Shown here: positions 9,555 to 17,470 of the stretch, one piece after another
How the letters are laid out: each line of letters starts with the position of its first letter
How positions within the stretch are numbered: position 1 is the stretch's first letter
Assembly: GCF_000003605.2 (NCBI RefSeq)
Contig: NW_003131861.1
Location: forward strand, 148,513 to 165,982
Direction of reading: 5' to 3'
Source of the DNA: Saccoglossus kowalevskii
Lineage: Eukaryota; Hemichordata; Enteropneusta; Harrimaniidae
Length of the DNA stretch: 17,470 nt
Notes under the pieces: model-generated
What the model was told of the DNA's origin: nothing
What the model saw: only the letters and a program-made list of their open reading frames with translations
Database searches by the model: none
Made by a program: the position numbers and the translations under genes

Positions 9555-9640
9555 CGTGGCGTGGTACACAAGCGTGCCATCGAAATAAAACAAAATTAGC
9601 TTGAAAAGACAGTGGGTTCGAATCCCGCTCGGAGCTACCG
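9555..9640 (+). repeat. tRNA-like module 2
   Basis: A B-box GGTTCGAATCC (9615-9625) matches the consensus exactly. It sits in a well paired T arm (GTGGG TTCGAAT CCCGC). A plausible A-box TGGTACACAAG (9562-9572) lies 53 bp upstream. The acceptor stem does not close, so a pseudo-tRNA or SINE head is more likely than an active tRNA. Confidence 0.5.
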
Positions 9641-9905
9641 TAAAAACGTAAATCAAATAAACTGAAATCTCTCATGTTGTAAACAAAGAACGTAGCGAAA
9701 AAAATAATAAACCTCACAAAACTCCACCATACAAATCTGAATGAATAATAAAATAACTTGCGTCTAAAACTGGACATGGACGACGCGCAATTTGTTCAAC
9801 AGTTTCCAGATTGTGACAAGAGATAAACAAGACCCAAGGTAAGTTTTGTTAAAGTGTCGATGGCGTTCCCTATATTACGAAAACAATTCAGGCAACAGAC
9901 AAATA

Positions 9906-9978
9906 TCTTCTGTGGTGTTGTGGAATTTATATTGTGTCTGCGGAATTGTTGATTGAGGGTTCGAAGCCAGCAGTTAAC
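9906..9978 (+). repeat. tRNA-like module 3
   Basis: TGGTGTTGTGG (9913-9923) and GGTTCGAAGCC (9958-9968) are 45 bp apart. Each box differs from consensus at one position, and the T stem is partly broken. It lies just before the 93-bp satellite. Confidence 0.42.
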
Positions 9979-10030
9979 ATTTTGTTAGAAAGTTTCACAA
10001 TTAAATAAAATATCCAATGATACCGGTATA

Positions 10031-10806
10031 TTTATTTCATTATTTTAACAACTTGCAATGCTGGACGTTGGTCAAACACGAGTTCTTACACCTAAATAAG
10101 TATCAAATATTTGTCGACACATTTATTATCTCAATTTAACAACCTTGTAGAGGTGTAAAATTATTAAATGAGAGTTGTCTACACCAAAATAAGTCTCAAA
10201 TATTTGTCCACATATTTATTCTTTCAATTTAACAATTTGTAATTTGTGGAAGTAAATTAAATGCGACTTTTCTACACCAAAATAAGTCTAAAATATTTGT
10301 CCACACATTTAGTCTCTCAATTTAACAACTTGTAATTGTGGGAATTAATCAAACGCAAGTTGTTTACACCAAAATAAGTCTCAAATATTAGTCCATACAT
10401 TTATTCTCTCAATTTAACAAATTGTAATGGTGTAAAATAATTAAACGAGAGCTGTCTACACCAAAATAAGTCTAAAATATTTGTTCGCACATTTATTCTC
10501 TCAATTTAACAAACTGTAATTGTGGGAATTAATCAAACGAGAGCTGTCTAACACCAAAATAAGTCTAAAATATTTGTCCACACATTTATTCTTTTAATTT
10601 AACAGCCTGTAATTGTGGGAATTAATCAAACGTGAGTTGTTTACACCAAACTAAGTATTAAATATTTGTTGAGAAATTTATTCTCTCAATTTAACAACTT
10701 GTAATGGTGTAAAATAATTAAACGAGAGTTGTCTATACCAAAATTAATCTCAAATATTTGTCCACACACTTGTTAATAGTGGAAATTACTTAAACGCAAC
10801 TTGTTT
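10031..10806. repeat. Satellite array, about 8.4 monomers of 92-93 bp
   Basis: The anchor ACACCAAAATAAGTCT recurs at 10088, 10181, 10274, 10366, 10458, 10551, 10643 and 10735 (step 92-93 bp). A diverged partial unit starts at 10031 and the last unit has lost about 20 bp. Each monomer contains AATATTTGTCC, then CTCAATTTAACAA, then a variable segment. The variable segment is of two kinds, GGTGTAAAAT (A) or TGTGGGAATTAATC (B), in the order B A B B A B B A B. No coding capacity. Confidence 0.93.
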
Positions 10807-10901
10807 AATCATCAGTTGACATCAATGCAACTTACCCGCAGACAGTGCACAACAGAGTATCATTATTGAGCAATTATAAACAGGAACGTGTCTTGGCATT
10901 A

Positions 10902-10921
10902 GGGTTAGGGGTCGGGTCGGG
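10902..10921 (+). other. G-quadruplex motif with telomere-like start
   Basis: Four G-tracts with loops of 3, 2 and 2 nt: GGG TTA GGGG TC GGG TC GGG. The beginning matches about two TTAGGG telomere units. Formation of a quadruplex is inferred from the pattern. Confidence 0.55.
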
Positions 10922-11070
10922 TCTGGTATGGGCAACGCAAATGGCAAACACCCAATTGGCAAGATGTACACTAACGGGTTATGCCATGTATATAGTTTAC
11001 ACAAGTAAAAACACAAAATTGGCAATTTTTTGGACAATTGTAACTCAATAATAGAAATATGTTGTATTTC

Positions 11071-11093
11071 TATATATATATATATATATATAT
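11071..11093. repeat. (TA)n microsatellite
   Basis: An uninterrupted run of about eleven TA dinucleotides. Confidence 0.9.
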
Positions 11094-11146
11094 TATATAC
11101 ACTATATAGTCTTATCAAATGCAAACACATCCAGTCAATCAATTGT

Positions 11147-11215
11147 GGTCTTGTGGTTCAGTTGTCTACACAGTGATCAGGAGGACCCGGGTTTAATTCC
11201 CATGCCTGCCAGTCT
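11147..11215 (+). repeat. tRNA-like module 4
   Basis: The A-box TGGTTCAGTTG (11154-11164) is a strong match. The B-box-like GGTTTAATTCC (11190-11200) follows after 36 bp, shorter than normal. The T stem keeps three GC pairs and the acceptor stem does not pair. Confidence 0.45.
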
Positions 11216-11278
11216 ATTTTCGCAAACACTAATTTGCAATAAAGCTAAATATGAAAACAAATAATTCATTCATCATGA

Positions 11279-11353
11279 CTATCCATATGGTTCAGTGGAT
11301 ATGTACAATGTAGGCAATATGAGAGATCGCTGGTTCGAATCCAGTACGGTTAG
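11279..11353 (+). repeat. tRNA-like module 5, best preserved
   Basis: The A-box TGGTTCAGTGG (11288-11298) and the perfect B-box GGTTCGAATCC (11332-11342) are exactly 44 bp apart. The T arm CTGG TTCGAAT CCAG is fully paired. A shifted acceptor pairing (11279-11285 with 11347-11353) gives 5 of 7 pairs. The anticodon stem is poor, so I call it tRNA-derived and do not assign an anticodon. Confidence 0.55.
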
Positions 11354-11423
11354 TACGATTTTTGAATGCTAGTGAAAACATTGATCCTATAAGTAGGACT
11401 TAAATCCCATCATTTGTGTGAAG

Positions 11424-11496
11424 ACACTCGTGGTACAGTGGACAAGACAGTGCGCTGGGAACTCAAAGATAGCAAGTTTGAATCACGGACAGGACA
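11424..11496 (+). repeat. tRNA-like module 6
   Basis: The A-box TGGTACAGTGG (11431-11441) and the B-box-like AGTTTGAATCA (11475-11485) are 44 bp apart. The T stem is largely broken. This is the third of three modules spaced 134 and 143 bp apart. Confidence 0.48.
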
Positions 11497-11546
11497 CTCC
11501 TACAAGACAAGATATGATAGACGTTAAAAACATAAACAGCAACTTC

Positions 11547-11596
11547 TTTATATCACCGTCCCTCAACACCGGTGTTGAGGGACGGTGTTTATATCA
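11547..11596. repeat. 34-bp perfect palindrome within a 7-9 bp direct repeat
   Basis: CACCGTCCCTCAACACC (11554-11570) is followed directly by its exact reverse complement (11571-11587), with no spacer. TTTATATCA occurs at 11547-11555 and again at 11588-11596. The layout is that of two transposon ends joined back to back inside a target-site duplication, or a minimal foldback element. Confidence 0.85.
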
Positions 11597-11734
11597 AGAA
11601 CTCAAGTCAGAAAAACAGAACATAAGAATACTACCTCACATGGAAGCCAGTCGAAGTACGAACACAGTTGACAGCTGCAGGTCACGTGCTGCAGGTCAAT
11701 GCTGCTCCCCAAATGAGTACCTTCTTTTGTATTG

Positions 11735-11800
11735 ACCCCCCTAAGGATTGCTAATCCCCCTTTCTAACTCTCCCCCCCAAAATAATATATCGCCCCTTTT
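11735..11800. other. C-rich tract, G-rich on the minus strand
   Basis: Runs of six, five, seven and four C alternate with AT-rich spacers of 11-15 nt. A quadruplex on the minus strand is possible but the loops are long. Confidence 0.3.
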
Positions 11801-12580
11801 AGAATGTATTGATCCACAAATTAATGAATATTCATGAGCACAGAAACTGCTACGTCATGAATAAATTAGCATAATTTAAAAAAAATTGCATAAACTGCAG
11901 GTACTCCTTCTGGAGCCCTGCCACACAACAGTATTGTAATACAGGTTCTATCATGATAAATTGTATTCATGGTGTACCAAAGAGAATAACATTGACAAAT
12001 AAATGAAAAATTATGTACGCACTGGTGGGCCACGTTCATGGAGGAGATGCACTGATCCGGGTACATATAGGCGCTCTCACTGTGACGTTGTACGTTTACA
12101 TTTTTGCCAAAGCCTGCATGCCGGCGAATGTGTGACGAAAAACGTCGTTCACTGATCAATACTGGGTGGCGACCTATTGCTAGAAATTTACCCACACATT
12201 GTTTCATAACCAGGAACACTTAACCGAAATAGAAGTCGCACAAACATGAAGGCCTTCATTTTTTATCCTCGAGTGCGAAAACGACCGGTACTTGCCAGCC
12301 AGCCAGTCTGCGCACGCAAGCAAAACAAATGTAACCGACTGCACATTTCGATAGCTATAAATAACACTCCATCTACCACTTTGGTTGTGTGTACAATTAT
12401 AATAATATTTGCGTTTTAAGCTTTTTTTATATTGGATTGCATTGTTGATAATAGCTGCGTCAGCTGTACCGTCACCGTGTGCATGTAAATATCATAATTA
12501 GAATCGCTTGGCTGATCACGTGATTTAATACATGTATATTTGGGCGGGAACTACAAAGGCTGTGCACTTATCTGGATAGT
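11801..12580. other. No gene seen
   Basis: Mixed AT-rich sequence. The minus-strand open frame at 11866-12219 has no recognisable domain and ordinary length for chance. Confidence 0.5.
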
Positions 12581-12589
12581 GACTATCCT

Positions 12590-12900
12590 CGGGCGGGCAT
12601 CCGGGCATTTTCACCGCCTGGCAACCATCGCGGTGAAAACAAAGGCCGAAATCTCGCAGAAAACTGTACTTTATGATGGTTGTTGAGACTCCCCTGAACA
12701 GTGTAACAAGATTACCCCTATGTGTGCAACATATATAAATTCGGTTGTTCAGAATTACTTCAAAGTTGAGTTTGTGTTTTCTTGAAAATTTTGATCGGCG
12801 TTCCACAGCAGCGCGCACAGAGCCCGTAGAAATGCATGGTACAGTGGTGCGCGTCTTAGCAACGTGGTACGTCTGTGACGTAGCTCCGCCCCGATGATTT
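12590..12900. promoter_or_regulatory. CpG-richer stretch with GC box and CRE-like sites
   Basis: Locally higher CpG than its surroundings, with CTCCGCCCC (12884-12892, an Sp-type GC box), TGACGTAG nearby and CTGGCAACC (RFX half-site-like). It may be a promoter or enhancer, but no transcript start or gene can be tied to it. Confidence 0.2.
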
Positions 12901-12977
12901 GTTGTGAGCAATGAAACGTAAGACGGTTTGAAAGTCGTTATCTGAATTTGTTTGCTGCAGGCGACAGTTGTCGACAC

Positions 12978-13770
12978 TTATCTCTTCCGTCCCGTTTAAA
13001 TACAAACTGCAAGTCAATGAATATTTCATTATATAGTCCATGTTCATATTGACAAGATAACATGGACATCTTTCTATCACAAAGACATTGCGACAAGTCA
13101 ATGTGTTATCCAGAACCCCTGAATCTAAACGTCAACCAGACCAGCCGAAACTAGATTATGTTCGTTACAGAACCCCAATCCCTGCGTGGCTTTGACTTCC
13201 CCCATTGAAACTGAGGAATACTCAAACAGGATACAGTGGTCCTCGCATCCCCAACAATTTTTGGACACATACAGCAAGGATACGGCTCGACCTTGGACTA
13301 GTCCAACGCAACAATCAATATACAAATCACTACCAAATTGAAACTATGTGGCCTGACTTACGGGTGAACGAACTGTAGCATTTTCCCCCACCACGCACAT
13401 AAAAATACCATGCCGTATTACTTGGACGGACGTCATGGAAACGATATATTCATAACTGTGTGACAGACATATTGCCCAACACTGTATTGTACAAGTGATG
13501 TACAAACACAATGCAATTTTGCCACATTACGGAAATTCAATTAGCGATATTAGGTCAGTCTTAGTACCTAAATAGTTATGATATAGTATTGAGATAGTAC
13601 AATATTAAATCATTACGGAAATATTTACTCTATGTTAAAAAAAATAAAGAAAGAACGTGTTCATGAGGAAAGGGCTTGCAACTTGATGTTTATGTGTAGT
13701 AATATGAGATGGAGAAATCATACTAGTATTACGTGGAAGAGGAAGTAGCGTTTAGTAAGCAATATTGAGT
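12978..13770. other. No gene seen
   Basis: Non-coding. Short open frames on the minus strand (12856-13101, 13125-13325) have no recognisable features. Confidence 0.5.
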
Positions 13771-13772
13771 TC

Positions 13773-14228
13773 CGTCTGATTGACTCCGTCAGCATTGATA
13801 TTTTTGAAAATTATTGAAAAAAAAAATATTTAAAACTGTTGATAAAAACGTGTAAGCAATGTCAGATTATGTTTTGTCCAAAATTAACGTCGAATTTAAA
13901 GCGCGAGGGTCGTCACCTGCGCACGCGCGGGAATTGAGTCCCAGGCGACGATAACACGCTTGTTTGTAAACAATGACACGCTATGGCCATCTGACGCATG
14001 CGCAGGTGACGACTCTCCCGCTTAAAAAAAAATACCAGTACTGTAAATATACATACAACTTTTGATCGTCTGATTGACTCGAACTTTGATATTTTTGAAA
14101 AATACTGAAAAACAAATATTTAAAACTGTTGATAAAAACGTGTAAGTAATGTCAGATTATGTTTTGTAAAAATTAAAAGTTGAATTTAGAGAAAATTACT
14201 GAAATATATAGGTAAAACTTTCAATCAT
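13773..14228. repeat. Tandem duplication of about 165 bp, first unit split by a MITE
   Basis: Unit 1 is 13773-13899 plus 14026-14066; unit 2 is 14067-14228. Both start CGTCTGATTGACTC and share TTAAAACTGTTGATAAAAAC, GTCAGATTATGTTTTGT and GAATTTA. After the MITE in unit 1 the sequence resumes with AATATACATACAACTTTTGATC-like DNA that aligns with the end of unit 2. Unit 2 reads straight through, with TTAG at the insertion point. Confidence 0.8.
13896..14025 (+). mobile_element. TTAA-type MITE, copy 3, internally deleted
   Basis: TTAA at 13896-13899 and 14022-14025 flank ends AGCGCGAGGGTCGTC and GACGACTCTCCCGC. About 40 bp of the interior found in the other copies, including CTCATGGGTAGACG, is missing. 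It interrupts the first unit of a local tandem duplication; the second unit has no insertion. Confidence 0.85.
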
Positions 14229-14229
14229 G

Positions 14230-15240
14230 GTCAAAACCGGTAAACAGTGGCTCAGTATGGCTCAACATGTACATTGAAAGTATGGAAATGTACATACAAT
14301 TTAAACACAAATAAGACAGAGTTATGGCGGGAAAAACGCTCCGGCAGACGATAGGCGAATGCTGAAAATTACATTCGCATTTGTTGTCTGTGTTTTTATA
14401 TTACATATATTTGTTTGTATTCGCGCCAAAAAAGTAATGTTTACACTGATATTAAACATTGCGTGAACATGTCTCATCAGGGAACAGTAGAGAGTGTCCA
14501 TTGTGTCACGATATACAAGTGTCGCAATTCACAAAGCGATTACAAAGTGGAAAACCACTCCCGGCATGCCGGTGGCGAATTTGCCTTCCGCTGATAAAAA
14601 ATGAATATTGTCAACAATTTAAAAATAGAAGCTATGAGGTGAGAAATCATCGAACACCTGTTAACGATTATATCCGGGATGACGAGGTATTTTCATGGTG
14701 TTGGGTGACGGGTAAATACGAACATTGAAAATGATATCTTACTAGACTGAGTCACACCGTCGCGTTAGCATTACTCTTAAAACGTGCAATTTCCGAGTCC
14801 TGTACGCCTACATCAACCCCCCCAAAAAACAATGAATCACCGTTAAATTAAAAACTTGTATTCTAGGCGTTATGAAATAATACAAATACTAAACATATGA
14901 ATGCAAGGATTTTTTTTTCGCACAAAAAGTTGGGTTCACATTTTTGAATTTAACTATATTTATTTGATCATCATTTAAAAAAAAAGACGACAGGAGTTGA
15001 TTGACCTCGGCGTTGGACCGTTCACGGCGCAATGTGATTGAGTCCCGATTTGGATTCAATTCTAAGCTAATCTCACTGTCGTTCAGTACCATGATTTTTT
15101 GCGTGTGTACTCTCGCTGATTCAAAATAAATGGAGGTGTGGCGATTATAAATCACACAGCGCCATGACATTGTGATTACAACTTCGCCAGCTGTGGGAAC
15201 CATACAACAGGTTAGTCACGTCACACGTCATCAAGTTCAC
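14230..15240. other. No gene seen
   Basis: AT-rich non-coding sequence. An 89-codon plus-strand frame (14459-14728) contains one CPLC but no full zinc-binding pattern. It is probably chance. Confidence 0.45.
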
Positions 15241-15244
15241 TTAC

Positions 15245-15400
15245 CTGTCCGATTTCCGGTGGTAAATCTCGTCCATCCAACTTGGTTTAGGAATCTACAA
15301 ATCGATCAATAAATCGTAGGATAATCACACGTCTCTGACATGTCGGCCATCGCATCGGGCGCGACTATATGAAATATGCATTGTCGCACGACAGCCGGCG
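15245..15400 (-). other. Candidate non-coding first exon of the MFSD6-like gene
   Basis: The minus strand has a near-ideal donor (CGGACAG|GTAAGTG, 15239-15244). Upstream lies CpG-bearing sequence and a CCAAT box. If used, the exon would join the acceptor at 7390-7391 across an intron of about 7.9 kb. It contains a short upstream frame MADMSETCDYPTIY (15306-15350) with a reasonable start context. The 5' boundary is unknown. The link to the gene is inferred. Confidence 0.35.
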
Positions 15401-15418
15401 TTGATCTGACACCCCGTC

Positions 15419-15431
15419 GCTGATTGGACAG
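15419..15431 (-). promoter_or_regulatory. CCAAT box (NF-Y type)
   Basis: The minus strand reads TGTCCAATCAGCG, the classical extended NF-Y consensus. It lies about 185 bp upstream of the donor at 15244, a position suited to a core promoter. No clear TATA box is visible. Confidence 0.4.
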
Positions 15432-15659
15432 TGATGAGATACTGGAGCTATCGAAGCCGACAGGCTGTGTACTCATAACACAATCGCTATTATTATCGAT
15501 GGGTGAAAGAAAAAATCTTCGTTTTGATTCCAGTACACAGACCCAATGTAAAACCCCATAAGCAGAATTTAATCACGCCGTCACAACCGAACACAGTTTT
15601 GTCAGTATATCGACACTGAGAGGGGGTGACGTATTACCATCAGACACACCGCGATGGAA

Positions 15660-16500
15660 TGGTACATTTTGAAAGAAGACCCCGTGAAAAGAAAAAAACA
15701 CGGAGAAAATGACTGAAGAATAAATTTATAAAAACAATCCTCATACACACTTTGATAAATTACAGCAGCATCCTAGAAATCTAGCTCAAATAAAAAGGGA
15801 AAAAAACGATACACTACAAAGTGTATCTACCGTCGCCCGGGAGTTTGTGGTGGTCAATCCTAATAAAAGACAAAAAACTATTACTATAAAACGATAAAGT
15901 AAGCCTTTCAAACAGTAAACAGTGTCCCTTGAGCCCATCGTGTCTACTGGTACTGAATCTATGTGATATAAACAACATATGTGACGTAATTTTCACATGT
16001 TTTCCATTGTTGGCGCTGTCAAACATTATTGTACATCCACGTGGGCATGAACCCACCTCCCTGCACCCCGGTAAATACAGTAAATGAGATCTCCCTCATT
16101 CAATGCTGGCCTGCCACTCGGGAGGTCACAGATGCGTGACCCCTGAACTAAAATATTCATACATAGTAATCATAGAGAATTTCCAGCGTTTGCTATTTCA
16201 AAAAAGTGTCCATAAAGGAATCATTGACAAAGATACGTTACTCTATTTGTCACACGGTACTGCTCCCCGAAGACAAATGCAGACCCCGGATGCCGGATGC
16301 CAGCGTGACTTTCACACCTGCCCTCACTGGGGACTTGAGGAGAGGAGAACATTATTTGCAGCCGTGACAGTAAAAGATGTAACACGTGTTCGTAATATAG
16401 CGAGTATCTGAATTCGTTAGTTACAACACTTACAAAATGCAAGAGATTAAGAGACTGTGTTTTACAGTGTGCTTCGTCTCGAGCGATAACTCGGTCGAGA
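15660..16500. other. No gene seen
   Basis: Non-coding sequence with overlapping short open frames on both strands near 16100-16440 that show no domain or splice logic. Confidence 0.5.
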
Positions 16501-16512
16501 ATCTACCACGGG

Positions 16513-16531
16513 TGACGTCAGTGTGACGTCA
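16513..16531. promoter_or_regulatory. Tandem pair of perfect CRE palindromes
   Basis: TGACGTCAGTGTGACGTCA holds two full CREB/ATF consensus sites 11 bp apart, about one helical turn, so both face the same side of the DNA. They lie about 1.1 kb upstream of the candidate promoter at 15.4 kb. Binding is inferred. Confidence 0.5.
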
Positions 16532-17011
16532 GTGTCAGAAGCCCGTAAATATGGTTCCTTGCTACGAAATACAAAGCATAAAATGACGAAAGTAAATTTG
16601 CCTAAAATTGATTATGTCAATTTATCAAATGTTCTCATTAGTGTAAACAGTGTAGTGTAATTATTTAGTCACGTGATGCATGATTCCGAAGGCAAACAGG
16701 TCTCAATGTATCTCGCAATGTGCGGTAACATATGGTGAAATGCTGTCTATCATAGTTGTCTGGAATTATTAAAAAGTAATATTTACAAAATAATGCTTTA
16801 AGAGCATGCATTTTTTCTGGCAGTGTTTCTCCAAACAGACTGTTGTCACCGGAATAGTTCAGTCTGTCAGACTGTTGATGAAGGGAGTGTTTTTATTGCG
16901 CTGAGATTAATGTTTTTAATCATTTTAGTGTATATCAGGGTGTCAGAATCCCACTTTCCGGGGACGTGAATTTACACCACTTCTCGGAAAAAAAAACCCA
17001 TCCACGTCATG

Positions 17012-17176
17012 TTAAGGCGGGAGGGTCGTTTACTGCGCATGCGCGGGAATTAAGTCCCAAGCGACGATAACAACACACTCTAAAAACGCAAAGGTTCATG
17101 GGTAGACGCTTGTTTGTAAACAATGACGCGCTATGACCATCTTATGCATGCGTATGTGACAACTCCCCCGCTTTAA
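17012..17176 (+). mobile_element. TTAA-type MITE, copy 4
   Basis: Clean TTAA duplications at 17012-17015 and 17173-17176. The ends are GGCGGGAGGGTCG and CTCCCCCGCT. The full interior is present, with TTGTTTGTAAACAATGACG. The left end contains TGCGCATGCGCG, a match to the known NRF1 consensus. Confidence 0.85.
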
Positions 17177-17292
17177 GTGGTTGTCAGGGCAATGGTTTGT
17201 TTGCATAAATACACAAACATCAGATTACGTATCGATACTTGTGTGAAAGGAACAATGTGCCTGTCTATAACCCAGAATTCTGATGCACTGTT

Positions 17293-17325
17293 TATATAAC
17301 GAGTATATAACGTAGTATATAACGA
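17293..17325. repeat. Short tandem repeat of TATATAACG
   Basis: TATATAACG occurs three times at steps of 11 and 12 bp, with variable 2-3 bp joints. Confidence 0.7.
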
Positions 17326-17444
17326 CTACAACAATGACTTGGGGTATCTCTCATACACAACACTCTCGGGATGGTACAACAATGGACACTTTAGCGATTT
17401 TAGGCGGTTTTTTCTATTATATGTTACTACAGCGCGTCGCGCTC

Positions 17445-17470
17445 TTAAAGCGGGAAGTACGTCACCTGCG
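17445..17470 (+). mobile_element. TTAA-type MITE, copy 5, cut by the window edge
   Basis: TTAAAGCGGGAAGTACGTC followed by ACCTGCG matches the left terminus of the other copies, apart from a small change after the G-run. The rest lies outside the window. Confidence 0.6.

Noticed and set aside
9776-9839. Short plus-strand frame MDDAQFVQQFPDCDKR with a consensus donor AAG|GTAAGT at 9838-9843
   Set aside because: The frame stops before the donor, no promoter or partner exon is visible, and it lies within a repeat-rich block.
10031-10806. Regular repeats resembling a CRISPR array
   Set aside because: The whole 92-93 bp unit repeats without unique spacers, and the context is an intron-bearing animal genome. 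It is a satellite.
12838-12848. A-box-like TGGTACAGTGG identical to that of tRNA-like module 6
   Set aside because: No B-box occurs at the expected distance of about 44 bp, so it is not counted as a tRNA-like module.
12525-12977. 150-codon minus-strand open frame
   Set aside because: No recognisable domain, no conserved-looking motif and no matching splice partners. Overlapping frames nearby suggest chance in a less AT-rich patch.
14459-14728. 89-codon plus-strand frame with CPLC (zinc-finger-like)
   Set aside because: Only one CxxC pair is present and the remaining cysteines do not fit a RING or zinc-finger spacing.

Overview
The window looks like nuclear DNA from an animal, probably an invertebrate. 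It is AT-rich and has one intron-split gene on the minus strand with GT-AG splice sites. Most of the rest is non-coding and carries short non-autonomous DNA transposons, a satellite array and tRNA-derived fragments. I cannot name the species.

Positions 1-7389 (minus strand): one MFSD6-family membrane transporter gene. All coding exons are visible. Six exons at 6457-7337, 5468-5621, 4157-4313, 3688-3891, 1111-1346 and 209-391 join in frame (intron phases 2,0,1,1,0) into a 604-residue protein. It has about 12 membrane segments, a glycosylatable loop and a 60-residue cytosolic tail. The stop codon is at 209-211, and the 3' UTR runs past the left edge of the window. A splice acceptor at 7390-7391 shows that the 5' UTR continues in at least one upstream exon. 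The two candidates I see are near 8387 and near 15245; the latter has a CCAAT box upstream.

Positions 7390-17470: no convincing protein gene. This is either a long first intron with its promoter, or intergenic DNA. It holds TTAA-flanked MITEs (five copies in the window), six tRNA-like modules on one strand (9.37-11.5 kb), a 93-bp satellite with a three-monomer higher-order pattern (10031-10806), a G-quadruplex and telomere-like motif (10902-10921), a 34-bp perfect palindrome inside a short direct repeat (11547-11596), a tandem duplication of which one unit was split by a MITE (13773-14228), and a pair of perfect CRE sites (16513-16531).

The most distinctive material is the repeat landscape between 9.3 and 14.3 kb. 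The duplication at 13.8-14.2 kb supplies an internal empty site that defines the ends and the TTAA target of the MITE family.
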